A stretch of 19,738 nt of DNA, taken from Dehalococcoidia bacterium. GTDB lineage: Bacteria; Chloroflexota; Dehalococcoidia; Bin125. This document shows positions 1 through 6,508 of this stretch, one piece after another. Made by a program: the position numbers and the translations under genes. Positions within the stretch are counted from its first letter, which is position 1, and every line of letters begins with the position of its first letter. The stretch is taken from contig RKRS01000084.1 in assembly GCA_007571275.1 (NCBI GenBank), positions 1-19,738 on the forward strand. Direction: 5' to 3'. The notes under the pieces were generated by a model that saw nothing but the letters and a program-made list of their open reading frames with translations, had not been told where the DNA came from and searched no databases.

Positions 1-1340
1 CTCTTGACCTGCACGATGATCCGCCTGGCCTTGCCCGAGTTGTCGTCGAAGAAGTTGATGTAGCCGTCGACGCCGGAGTCCGCGCCCTTCCTGCCCGTCG
101 CGGGCCGCGCGTTGACCAGTCCCAGCGCCCAGTACTCGAACTGGTAGCGACCATCGTGCTCCGACTCGGTGGCCAGTGCCCGCGCGCTGGCGACATCCTC
201 GGGGATGCCGATGATCTGATAGTTGGAGAGGTCGGCGCCGAAACTGTCGTGAAGTCGATATTTCATCAGTGACACGGCGATGTGCGTGATATCAATGCCA
301 ATCCAACGCCGCTTCAGCCGTTCAGCCACAACAACTGCCGTGCCACAACCGCAGAACGGATCGAGCACCACATCGCCTTCATTGCTACTGGCGTTGATGA
401 TCCGTTCGAGCAATGCTTCCGGCTTCTGTGTCGGGTAGCCGAGGCGTTCCTTATGCGCGCCTGACAATGAAGAAATGTCCGTCCACATATCTTGAACTGG
501 AACACCTCGGGATTCGTCAAGATATGTCTTTCTCGATGGGTAGTTGGTCCTCGAGTAATACAGTCGCCCTTCGTCATGCAGTCTCTGCATGGTCTCCTTG
601 CTATAGCGCCATGCTCTGACGTGCCCATTCCACTCATAGACAGGATTCCCCTTTTCAGCACCACCAGGACCGGTCAAGGGAGTAGTCCTGAATCGTCGAC
701 CAGTTTCTTCATCGACATACCTGTACGTGGAGGCGACATACTTCTCATCGAGAGGCACGAAACCCTGATTCCAGATCACCTTGCCACTCTTGCTATACAA
801 CAGCATGATGTCGTGAACACGACCAAAGTGTGTCGAGCCCTGCCCTACGTCGTTGTGTGCCCCATACCGCCTCCACGAAATCTCGTTTCGGAAATGATCC
901 TGTCCGAACACAGAATCCATCAACAGCTTCAGATAATGACTCGCCGTTGGGTCGCAGTGCAGGTAGATGCTGCCGGTGGGTTTGAGCACTCGATGTAGTT
1001 CGGCGAGGCGCTGGGCCATCATCGTCAGGTAGGCCATCATGTCGTTCGGACCGAGGAACTCATACATCGCCTGGAGCAGCCGACCGAACTTGTCGGGTCT
1101 CTGAGTGACCATATCCTCGTAGGCTTGCTGCGAATCAATCGTCCAGTGCCAGGTGTCGTCGAACGCGGTGATCTGCGCCGCCGACTCGTCTCCGCTTTTC
1201 TCCTTGAACAGCACGTTGTACGTCGCGTTGGAGTTGAACGGCGGGTCGAGGTAAATCAGATCCACCGACTCGTCGGGGATATGTTCGCGCAGGACGGTCA
1301 GATTGTCACCGAAGTAGAGCTGGTTGGTCCAGTCGATCAT
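1..1340 (-). CDS. Site-specific DNA methyltransferase, beta class, with start of a C-terminal nuclease-like domain (3' end missing)
   Basis: Transfers a methyl group from S-adenosylmethionine to an exocyclic amino group (adenine N6 or cytosine N4) in DNA. About 446 codons are open from ATG 1340 to the left edge, with no stop in the window. Motif order is catalytic DPPF at residues 32-35, then a target-recognition region (about 150-320), then the AdoMet site LDPFCGCGT at 326-334, which is the beta-class order. The preceding YPTQKPEALLERII block is typical of the family. Residues 418-446 read KGADSGVDG, then about 15 residues, then QVK, resembling a PD-(D/E)xK restriction-nuclease core (D425, Q444, K446). 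This suggests a fused methylase-nuclease cut by the window edge. Shine-Dalgarno GGGGAG (1348-1353) lies 7 nt before the ATG. It sits 46 nt downstream of the luciferase-like gene. GC drops to about 52% over 481-900, inside the recognition region. Methylase assignment is firm; nuclease domain is likely but incomplete. Confidence 0.9.
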   Translation of the reverse strand, partial: MIDWTNQLYFGDNLTVLREHIPDESVDLIYLDPPFNSNATYNVLFKEKSGDESAAQITAFDDTWHWTIDSQQAYEDMVTQRPDKFGRLLQAMYEFLGPNDMMAYLTMMAQRLAELHRVLKPTGSIYLHCDPTASHYLKLLMDSVFGQDHFRNEISWRRYGAHNDVGQGSTHFGRVHDIMLLYSKSGKVIWNQGFVPLDEKYVASTYRYVDEETGRRFRTTPLTGPGGAEKGNPVYEWNGHVRAWRYSKETMQRLHDEGRLYYSRTNYPSRKTYLDESRGVPVQDMWTDISSLSGAHKERLGYPTQKPEALLERIINASSNEGDVVLDPFCGCGTAVVVAERLKRRWIGIDITHIAVSLMKYRLHDSFGADLSNYQIIGIPEDVASARALATESEHDGRYQFEYWALGLVNARPATGRKGADSGVDGYINFFDDNSGKARRIIVQVK

Positions 1341-1386
1341 CTCGCAACTCCCCGCGCAGGCTGACGGTTCCTGCCTGTCACGACTT

Positions 1387-2448
1387 CTACCGTAGCTGGG
1401 GAATCACGTCCTGCGTAAAGCGCGCGCTCGCCTCTGTATCCGGATTGCTTGGGTCGAGCGGTGAGCCTCTGAAGATGAAGCGGTCGATGCCAATCTCAAT
1501 CAGCTCGCCCAGACGCTGCACGCAGTAATCGGGCGAACCGAAGATGCCGAACGAGCGCTCGAACTCCGTCGGAATTACGTCCGCCTGGGCGCTGCCGGGA
1601 CGGCCGTGGCCGTGCATGTCGTAGTGATCGTGAATGTCGGTCAGCACTTTGGCCTGTTGTTCGCTGGCCGGACCGACGACCGTGCCATACATATTGGAAA
1701 ACCGGGCGAACAGCGATACCTGACCGGCGCCGATCCGCATCGCCTGCTCGGGGTCGTCGTGCACGGCCAGCGGAATGTAGGCGGCGAAAGGAATGGCCGG
1801 GTCCAGTCCCGCCGCCTGACGCGCCTCGCGGGCGACCTCCATGCCCCACTGCGTCCGTTCGACGTCCGCGCCAACATTGAAACTGACCCGATCAGCGTGA
1901 CGCGCCGCCGCCTGGATCACGCGCGGCCCGGTCGCCGCGACGTCGACCGGCACCTTCGGTCCCATCTGCGACATGTAGTAAATGCGGCTGGCTTGCGGCG
2001 TGTCGGCTAATCCCAGCGCATCGACGTCCGTCTCGCCGAACTGCACCGTGTCGCCACGCAGATACGCCTGTAGCTGGATCAGGTACTGCTCAAAGTCGTT
2101 CACTCCATGCGGCGCGAGGCCGAGATGCGCCAGCGCCGAGTCGCCGCGTCCGATGCCCATATGCGCGCGGCCGCGGCTCTCGGCCTGGATTGAGGCGATG
2201 GCGGATGCGGTGATCGCCGGATGCCGTGTGTACGAGTTGGTTACGCCGGTGCCCAGCTGAATCCGTGAGGTCGCGTGCGCGGCCAGCGCCATCGACACAT
2301 AGCAGTCGGGGGCCAGATTCTGGCTATCGACCCAGACGATGCCGTCGTAGCCCAGCTGCTCCGCCTGGACGGCCATCTGCACACCGTCGAAGACCGACGG
2401 ATCATCACTGGTCGGCCGACCAGCCCCCATCGTCCAGAATTCCGTCAT
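1387..2448 (-). CDS. Luciferase-like (LLM) flavin/F420-dependent oxidoreductase, 353 aa
   Basis: A TIM-barrel oxidoreductase of the bacterial-luciferase superfamily, expected in the cytoplasm using FMN or coenzyme F420. Visible hallmarks are GTGVTNSYTRHP (residues 66-77), GIGRGDSALAHLG (98-110) and a C-terminal FGSPDYCVQRLGELIEIGIDRF-like segment where family members read 'G.p..v...l..l...Gvd.'. The TGVTN...RHP block resembles methylene-tetrahydromethanopterin-reductase-like, F420-using members, so F420 is slightly favoured over FMN. Length is normal for the family. The ATG at 2448 is preceded by AGGGGA (2454-2459) with 5 nt spacing. It diverges from the first transporter receptor gene across a 217-nt structured region and lies upstream of the methyltransferase gene on the same strand. 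Substrate unknown; such enzymes often oxidise or cleave organic substrates, which would fit the catabolic genes nearby. Confidence 0.88.
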   Translation of the reverse strand: MTEFWTMGAGRPTSDDPSVFDGVQMAVQAEQLGYDGIVWVDSQNLAPDCYVSMALAAHATSRIQLGTGVTNSYTRHPAITASAIASIQAESRGRAHMGIGRGDSALAHLGLAPHGVNDFEQYLIQLQAYLRGDTVQFGETDVDALGLADTPQASRIYYMSQMGPKVPVDVAATGPRVIQAAARHADRVSFNVGADVERTQWGMEVAREARQAAGLDPAIPFAAYIPLAVHDDPEQAMRIGAGQVSLFARFSNMYGTVVGPASEQQAKVLTDIHDHYDMHGHGRPGSAQADVIPTEFERSFGIFGSPDYCVQRLGELIEIGIDRFIFRGSPLDPSNPDTEASARFTQDVIPQLR

Positions 2449-2485
2449 CGCAATCCCCTAGCGCTTGTGTCGTTGCCCATTCATG

Positions 2486-2580
2486 GCGAGGGTACCGCCT
2501 GGATTGCGGTGCACCTCTCGCCTCGTCGCTGGGTACGCCTCCGCCAGCGATGAGGCGTTGCGATTCAGTACAGCGCGCAA
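2486..2580 (+). promoter_or_regulatory. Structured leader with three successive hairpins
   Basis: The 217-nt divergent intergenic region (2449-2665) has no supportable gene but dense secondary-structure potential. Hairpin 1 (2486-2521): GCGAG, GGT and ACCGC pair with GCGGT, ACC and CTCGC around a CTGGATT loop, giving 13 pairs with two small bulges. Hairpin 2 (2519-2557): CGCCTCGTCGCTGG pairs with CCAGCGATGAGGCG, 14 pairs including one G-U, around an 11-nt loop; it shares three bases with hairpin 1. Hairpin 3 (2558-2580): TTGCG/CGCAA. The G-U pair in hairpin 2 would be an A-C mismatch on the other strand, so the plus-strand transcript, the 5' leader of the first transporter, is favoured. No known riboswitch was recognised and no convincing promoter could be picked. 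Confidence 0.45.
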
Positions 2581-2654
2581 GACCGGGCACGCCGTGAGCA
2601 AACTCGTTCCCCATTCACTATCTTTCGCCAATGCGAACTTTTTCGAGCGTGAAC

Positions 2655-2660
2655 GGGGGA
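2655..2660 (+). promoter_or_regulatory. Ribosome-binding site of first receptor gene
   Basis: GGGGGA lies 5 nt before ATG 2666 and decides this start. The frame is open upstream to 2465, but those extra 67 codons would bury the twin-arginine signal and overlap the structured leader. Confidence 0.75.
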
Positions 2661-2665
2661 TCAAG

Positions 2666-4549
2666 ATGACACAGCATTGGCAGCAACTGCGCAGAGCCCG
2701 TCTGAGCAGACGCTCGCTGTTACGGGCGTCGGCGCGAGCCGGAGTGGGCGCCGCAGGATTGGCGCTGGTCGGCTGCGGCGACGACGATGATGACAGTCAA
2801 CAGACAGCCACGCAGGCGCAACCACAGGACCAGCCGCAACAGACACAGCAGGCGCAGCAGCAATCAACTCCCCAACAACCGCAGCAGGCCCAGCAACAGC
2901 AGGAAGATCAGGCTGACCAACAGGCCATGCAGCAGGAGCGACAGGAACAGTCGGCGGCAGAGGCGGAAGCAGAGCAGCAGGAACAGCAGGCAGTCGCCGA
3001 CGACAACATCGATTACAACGCCACCGCGATCGGGGCCTACGGCGCGTTCCCGCAGATTCTTGACCAGGGCAGCGCCCTGGCGCGCGGCGGTCAGTCTGCG
3101 TCAAACAGCTATCACTACGGCGCCGTCTTCCCGCTCGACCCCTTCGGCCAGGCGGTACCAGGTGGTCTGGCGGAGTGGGAGTTCGTCGGCTCAGAGTCGC
3201 TGACGGTGACGGTCAATCCGGGCCGCACCTTCCACAACGGCGACGCTGTCACCGCCGCCGACATCAAGTTCACCATCGACCGACTCACCGGTCGGGCCGA
3301 CTACAACCCCGAATACAACTCGGCCTGGACGGGCGAGTTGCGCTGGACCGGCGAGAGCACGCTGATTGACGATATGACGCTCAGCATCGCCCAAGCGGAT
3401 CCCAGCGTCGACGCGGCCAACAGCCTTGCTGTGGGTGGGTTCCCCGTCTTCCCCAAGAGCTACATCGAGGAAAACGGCGATGAGGCCTATGGGCAGAATC
3501 CGATCTCAACCGGCGCGTTCAAGTTCGTCGAATGGTCGCCGGACGAGCGCATCGTCTCGGTCCGCAACGATGACTACTTCAACGGGCGAGACTACGCGCA
3601 CGCGCCGCGCCTGGCCTATCTGGCCGGGTTCGAAGCGCGGTTGATCCCGGAAATCGGCGCCCGTGTTTCCGCCCTGGAAGCGGGTGAAGTCGACCTCGCC
3701 AACTCAATCCCGCCTGACCTTGCGGTGCCGCTGGGCGAGACCGGCGACTATAACGTCTTCTATCACCCGGCCCAGCGCGGCTTGCACATCAAGCTGCCAA
3801 TGACGATCGAGGAAGATCCGTACAATCCCGGTCAACCCAATCCCTGGCGTGACAAGCGCGTACGCGTCGCCGCCAACCTCGCCGTTGACGTCGACGCGAT
3901 CACCCAGAACATCATGACCGGCCGCGAGAACTACACCTACACGCTCTCCTCGGGCCAGTTTGGTTACCCCGAGGAGCTGCCCGAGCAGCGCTGGGGCTAC
4001 GACCCCGAGGAAGCCAGGCGGCTGCTCGTCGAGGCCGGCTACGAGGACGGCGTCGAGACCGATCTGATCTACCTCAGCGGCCTCTACACCAACGACCAGC
4101 TCTTCATGGAGGCGATCGCTGAGATGCTGCGCGAGGTCGGGTTCATCGTCAACCTGATTCCTGAGGACATCTCCAAGTTCCTGGGCGAGGCGCGTAACAA
4201 GGAACTGACGGCTCCGTATCTGTTCCCGCAATCGGCCGGGTTCACCTCGATCGGTTCGATGGCCATCTCCGTCGGTACCGAGGCGACGTACGAGCATCGC
4301 GCCGAGGTCGTCTCGGACGAGCGCGCTGAGGTCGACCGCCTGATTAGCGAGGCGAGCACGGAGTTCGACACCGAACGCCGCCGCGAACTGCTCAGTGACC
4401 TGGTGCGCATCCATTACCTCGATGCCGCCTGGATCTTCCTCTTCGAACTGGTGCAAACGCACGTTGGCGCCTCACGACTACATTGGGACCCGTACTTCCT
4501 GCAGCCGCCCTCGGTCGAACTCTGGAACCTGAAGTCGATGAAGACCTAG
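2666..4549 (+). CDS. ABC transporter solute-binding lipoprotein, family 5 (Dpp/Opp type), 627 aa
   Basis: Extracytoplasmic receptor that delivers oligopeptides, nickel, sugars or other small organics to a Dpp/Opp-type importer. The N-terminus has a twin-arginine motif SRRSLLR (14-20), a short hydrophobic stretch and a lipobox ending LVGC with Cys37, so Tat export and lipid anchoring are predicted. Next come five Asp (39-43) and a low-complexity linker in which 32 of residues 45-108 are Gln. The family-5 binding domain follows, with TFHNGDAVTAADIKFTIDRL (188-207) as the typical 'f.dG..ltA.Dv.ft' signature, and YDPEEARRLLVEAGY later. The start is set by GGGGGA 5 nt upstream. Two permease genes follow after 43 nt. 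Residues 12-38 are identical to the second receptor at 6509, while the binding domain has diverged. Ligand unknown; peptides are not assured despite the family name. Confidence 0.93.
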   Translation: MTQHWQQLRRARLSRRSLLRASARAGVGAAGLALVGCGDDDDDSQQTATQAQPQDQPQQTQQAQQQSTPQQPQQAQQQQEDQADQQAMQQERQEQSAAEAEAEQQEQQAVADDNIDYNATAIGAYGAFPQILDQGSALARGGQSASNSYHYGAVFPLDPFGQAVPGGLAEWEFVGSESLTVTVNPGRTFHNGDAVTAADIKFTIDRLTGRADYNPEYNSAWTGELRWTGESTLIDDMTLSIAQADPSVDAANSLAVGGFPVFPKSYIEENGDEAYGQNPISTGAFKFVEWSPDERIVSVRNDDYFNGRDYAHAPRLAYLAGFEARLIPEIGARVSALEAGEVDLANSIPPDLAVPLGETGDYNVFYHPAQRGLHIKLPMTIEEDPYNPGQPNPWRDKRVRVAANLAVDVDAITQNIMTGRENYTYTLSSGQFGYPEELPEQRWGYDPEEARRLLVEAGYEDGVETDLIYLSGLYTNDQLFMEAIAEMLREVGFIVNLIPEDISKFLGEARNKELTAPYLFPQSAGFTSIGSMAISVGTEATYEHRAEVVSDERAEVDRLISEASTEFDTERRRELLSDLVRIHYLDAAWIFLFELVQTHVGASRLHWDPYFLQPPSVELWNLKSMKT

Positions 4550-4592
4550 GGTTCGCATCGCCCGACGCTGCCCAGGTAGCGGGGAGCAGGCC

Positions 4593-5519
4593 ATGGCAGC
4601 CCATCTGATTCCGCGAGTGCTTCAGTCGATTGCGGTTGTCTTCGTCGTTGTTTCGCTGGTCTTCGTCGGTAGCCGTCTGATCGGTGATCCGATCGAGGCG
4701 TATTCGGCGCGAAACGCGACCCAGGAGGCGATCGACGCCGCGCGCGACCGGCTCGGGTTGCTTGATCCGATGATTGTCCAGTACGGCAACTTCCTCTGGG
4801 GAGTGCTGCGACTCGATTTCGGCGACTCGATCTTCTCCGAGCAACCGGCCTGGGACGAGGTGTCATCGCGGCTCTGGGCGACCGTGCAACTGAGCCTGGC
4901 CGCATTTGTACTGATCCTGGCGGTCGGTGTGCCGATTGGAGTCCTGGCCGCGATCAAGCGCGGTTCAATTCCCGACTTACTGGCTCGTCTGCTGGCGCTG
5001 GTCGGCCAGGCCATGCCCAACTTTTGGCTCGGTCTGCTGTTGATCTTCGTATTTGCTGTCCAGCTGGGTTGGCTGCCGACCAGTGGACGCGGCGGATTCG
5101 ACAACCTGATCATGCCGGCGATCACGCTGGCCGGGTTCGGCGCCGCCGCGACGATGCGCCTGACCCGTTCGGGGATGCTCGAGGTGTTGAGCAACGACTA
5201 CATCCGCACGGCGCGAGCCAAAGGGCTCGCCAACCGCACCGTGATCGTGCGTCATGCGCTTCGTAACGCGCTGCTTGGCCTGGTCACCGTGCTCGGCATC
5301 ATGCTGGCTCAGCTGCTGGCCGGTTCGATCATCGTCGAGGTCGTCTTTGCCTGGCCAGGAGTCGGGCGGTTGATCTTCCGCTCGATCAGCCTGCGTGACT
5401 TCCCCGTGATCCAGGTCGGCGTGCTGGTGATCGCGGTCTGGTTCGTCGCCATCAACGTCCTGGTCGACCTCTCCTACAACATCCTTGACCCCAGAATCCG
5501 TGTAGGCAGTGGCGCATGA
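4593..5519 (+). CDS. ABC transporter permease, DppB/OppB type, 308 aa
   Basis: First of the paired inner-membrane subunits of a Dpp/Opp-type importer. An N-terminal membrane segment (about 11-28) is followed by a long external loop with LGLLDPMIVQYGNFLWGVL-like sequence and DFGDSI (75-80), both typical of DppB. Further hydrophobic segments lie near 95-120, 133-158, 172-190, 226-250 and 272-295. The cytoplasmic EAA loop that docks the ATPase is at about 202-225 (DYIRTARAKGLANRTV..HALRNA, conserved Gly211). The ATG at 4593 is preceded by the purine-rich run GGGGAGCAGG. Its stop overlaps the next start as ATGA, implying coupled translation with the DppC-type partner. About 300-330 aa is usual, so the gene looks complete. 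Substrate is not readable from the permease. Confidence 0.94.
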   Translation: MAAHLIPRVLQSIAVVFVVVSLVFVGSRLIGDPIEAYSARNATQEAIDAARDRLGLLDPMIVQYGNFLWGVLRLDFGDSIFSEQPAWDEVSSRLWATVQLSLAAFVLILAVGVPIGVLAAIKRGSIPDLLARLLALVGQAMPNFWLGLLLIFVFAVQLGWLPTSGRGGFDNLIMPAITLAGFGAAATMRLTRSGMLEVLSNDYIRTARAKGLANRTVIVRHALRNALLGLVTVLGIMLAQLLAGSIIVEVVFAWPGVGRLIFRSISLRDFPVIQVGVLVIAVWFVAINVLVDLSYNILDPRIRVGSGA

Positions 5520-6424
5520 GCGCGCAGAGCGTCAGAACGGACACGCCTGGGGCATTGATCTCTCGTCGCAGGGGTTGGATGAGCCGCTTGCCGCGCGGCT
5601 GGCCGCTGCTCACGCTGTACCTGGCGATCATCGGGGTCTTCGTGGTCGCCGGTATCTTCGCCGACTGGATCGCGCCGCATGATCCCACCGATCAGACTCT
5701 GGTCAATCGGTTACAGGGTCCAGTCTGGCAAGAGGACGGCGCCTACGAGCACATTCTCGGTACCGACGGGCTTGGCCGAGATACGTTCAGCCGCTTGATC
5801 AAGGGCAGTCAAACTTCGCTGCTGGTGATCGCCACGGTAATTCCCGGCTCGCTTGTGCTGGGTACCGCTGTTGGACTCCTCGCCGGCTGGCGTCGCGGCG
5901 CATTCGACTCGTTCGCCATGCGGCTGGTGGAAGTGCAACTGGCTTTTCCGGCGCTGCTGTTCGCTTTGCTGATTGCCGCGATGCTCGGGCCGTCTCTGAG
6001 AAACGTGATCGTCATCCTGATCGTGTTTCTCTGGGCGCCGTATGCGCGCCTGGTCAGAGCCGAAGCGCTCAGTCTGCGTGAGCGTGAGTTTGTCGTTGCC
6101 GCTCGAACGCTCGGAGCCTCCGACCTTCGGGTGATGACCCGTCATCTGTTGCCGAACGTGGTCAACTCGGTGGTGATTCTCGCAACCCTGAATGTGTCGA
6201 CGGTGATCATCGCCGAAGCGTCGCTCTCGTTCCTCGGCGCCGGAGCGGGGCCGGAGACGATTTCCTGGGGCAAGATGGTGTCTGAAGGCCGCGATTTGCT
6301 GAAGATACGCTTCTGGCTCACCGGATTCCCGGGCATCACCATCATGATCGTCGCGCTGGTCGGGAATTTGCTGGGCGACTGGTTGCGGGACTTCCTCGAC
6401 CCGCAGCTGCGAAACGTTCAGTGA
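5516..6424 (+). CDS. ABC transporter permease, DppC/OppC type, 302 aa
   Basis: Second permease subunit of the first importer. A first membrane segment (about 31-50) leads into an outside loop carrying the family signature HILGTDGLGRDTFSRLI (79-95). The EAA loop is at 190-213 (EFVVAARTLGASDLRVM.RHLLPN, conserved Gly200), followed by the AEASLSFLGAGA motif (234-243) and a C-terminal GDWLRDFLDPQLRNVQ. It starts inside the stop of its DppB-type partner (ATGA), the usual arrangement for an obligate heterodimer. The last 51 bases are almost identical to the end of the paralogue at 9466 (50 of 51). No ATP-binding protein gene follows; instead the second receptor gene begins 84 nt later. Confidence 0.94.
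   Translation: MSAQSVRTDTPGALISRRRGWMSRLPRGWPLLTLYLAIIGVFVVAGIFADWIAPHDPTDQTLVNRLQGPVWQEDGAYEHILGTDGLGRDTFSRLIKGSQTSLLVIATVIPGSLVLGTAVGLLAGWRRGAFDSFAMRLVEVQLAFPALLFALLIAAMLGPSLRNVIVILIVFLWAPYARLVRAEALSLREREFVVAARTLGASDLRVMTRHLLPNVVNSVVILATLNVSTVIIAEASLSFLGAGAGPETISWGKMVSEGRDLLKIRFWLTGFPGITIMIVALVGNLLGDWLRDFLDPQLRNVQ
6374..6424 (+). repeat. 51-nt repeat, copy 1 (3' end of DppC-type gene)
   Basis: The final 17 codons including the stop match 10318-10368 at 50 of 51 positions. The single difference (C6386 versus A10330) is a synonymous Arg change, and the last 38 nt are identical. Sequence immediately upstream and downstream differs. Confidence 0.85.
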
Positions 6425-6474
6425 CCCATCGCGCTCGGCGCTTCAGGCGAAGTTCAATTTCGCTATGTTTCGTA

Positions 6475-6490
6475 CAGACGAATATGTCTG
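6475..6490 (+). promoter_or_regulatory. Palindrome upstream of second receptor gene
   Basis: CAGAC-gaatat-GTCTG is a perfect 5-bp inverted repeat with a 6-nt spacer, 18 nt before the second receptor's ATG. A second small inverted repeat GCGAA/TTCGC lies at 6447-6463. Either could be an mRNA hairpin in the 84-nt gap or an operator. There is no T-run, so a terminator is not supported. Confidence 0.3.
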
Positions 6491-6496
6491 AGCACC

Positions 6497-6502
6497 GAAG
6501 GA
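6497..6502 (+). promoter_or_regulatory. Ribosome-binding site of second receptor gene
   Basis: GAAGGA lies 6 nt before ATG 6509. An in-frame TTG at 6503 directly abuts it and is too close to serve, so ATG 6509 is preferred; this start also aligns the signal peptide exactly with the paralogue. Confidence 0.75.
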
Positions 6503-6508
6503 TTGACA

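Noticed and set aside
492..998. 168-codon plus-strand open frame opposite the methyltransferase
   Set aside because: The minus-strand frame is continuous from 1340 to 1 with motifs before and after this region, so there is no frameshift and no plus gene.
2486..2560. T-box-like element on the minus strand
   Set aside because: A GGTACC-containing stem recalls T-box antiterminators, but the bulge consensus and an aminoacyl-tRNA or amino-acid gene downstream are absent.
2465..2665. 67-codon upstream extension of the first receptor
   Set aside because: It would place the twin-arginine signal internally, overlaps stable hairpins and lacks a good ribosome-binding site; the paralogue begins at the equivalent Met.
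2805..3000. CAG/CAA tandem repeats as a CRISPR-like or satellite array
   Set aside because: The repetition is in-frame coding for the Gln-rich linker, without constant repeat and spacer units.
3704..4462. 252-codon minus-strand open frame inside the first receptor
   Set aside because: Antisense shadow; the receptor frame has family-5 motifs on both sides of it.
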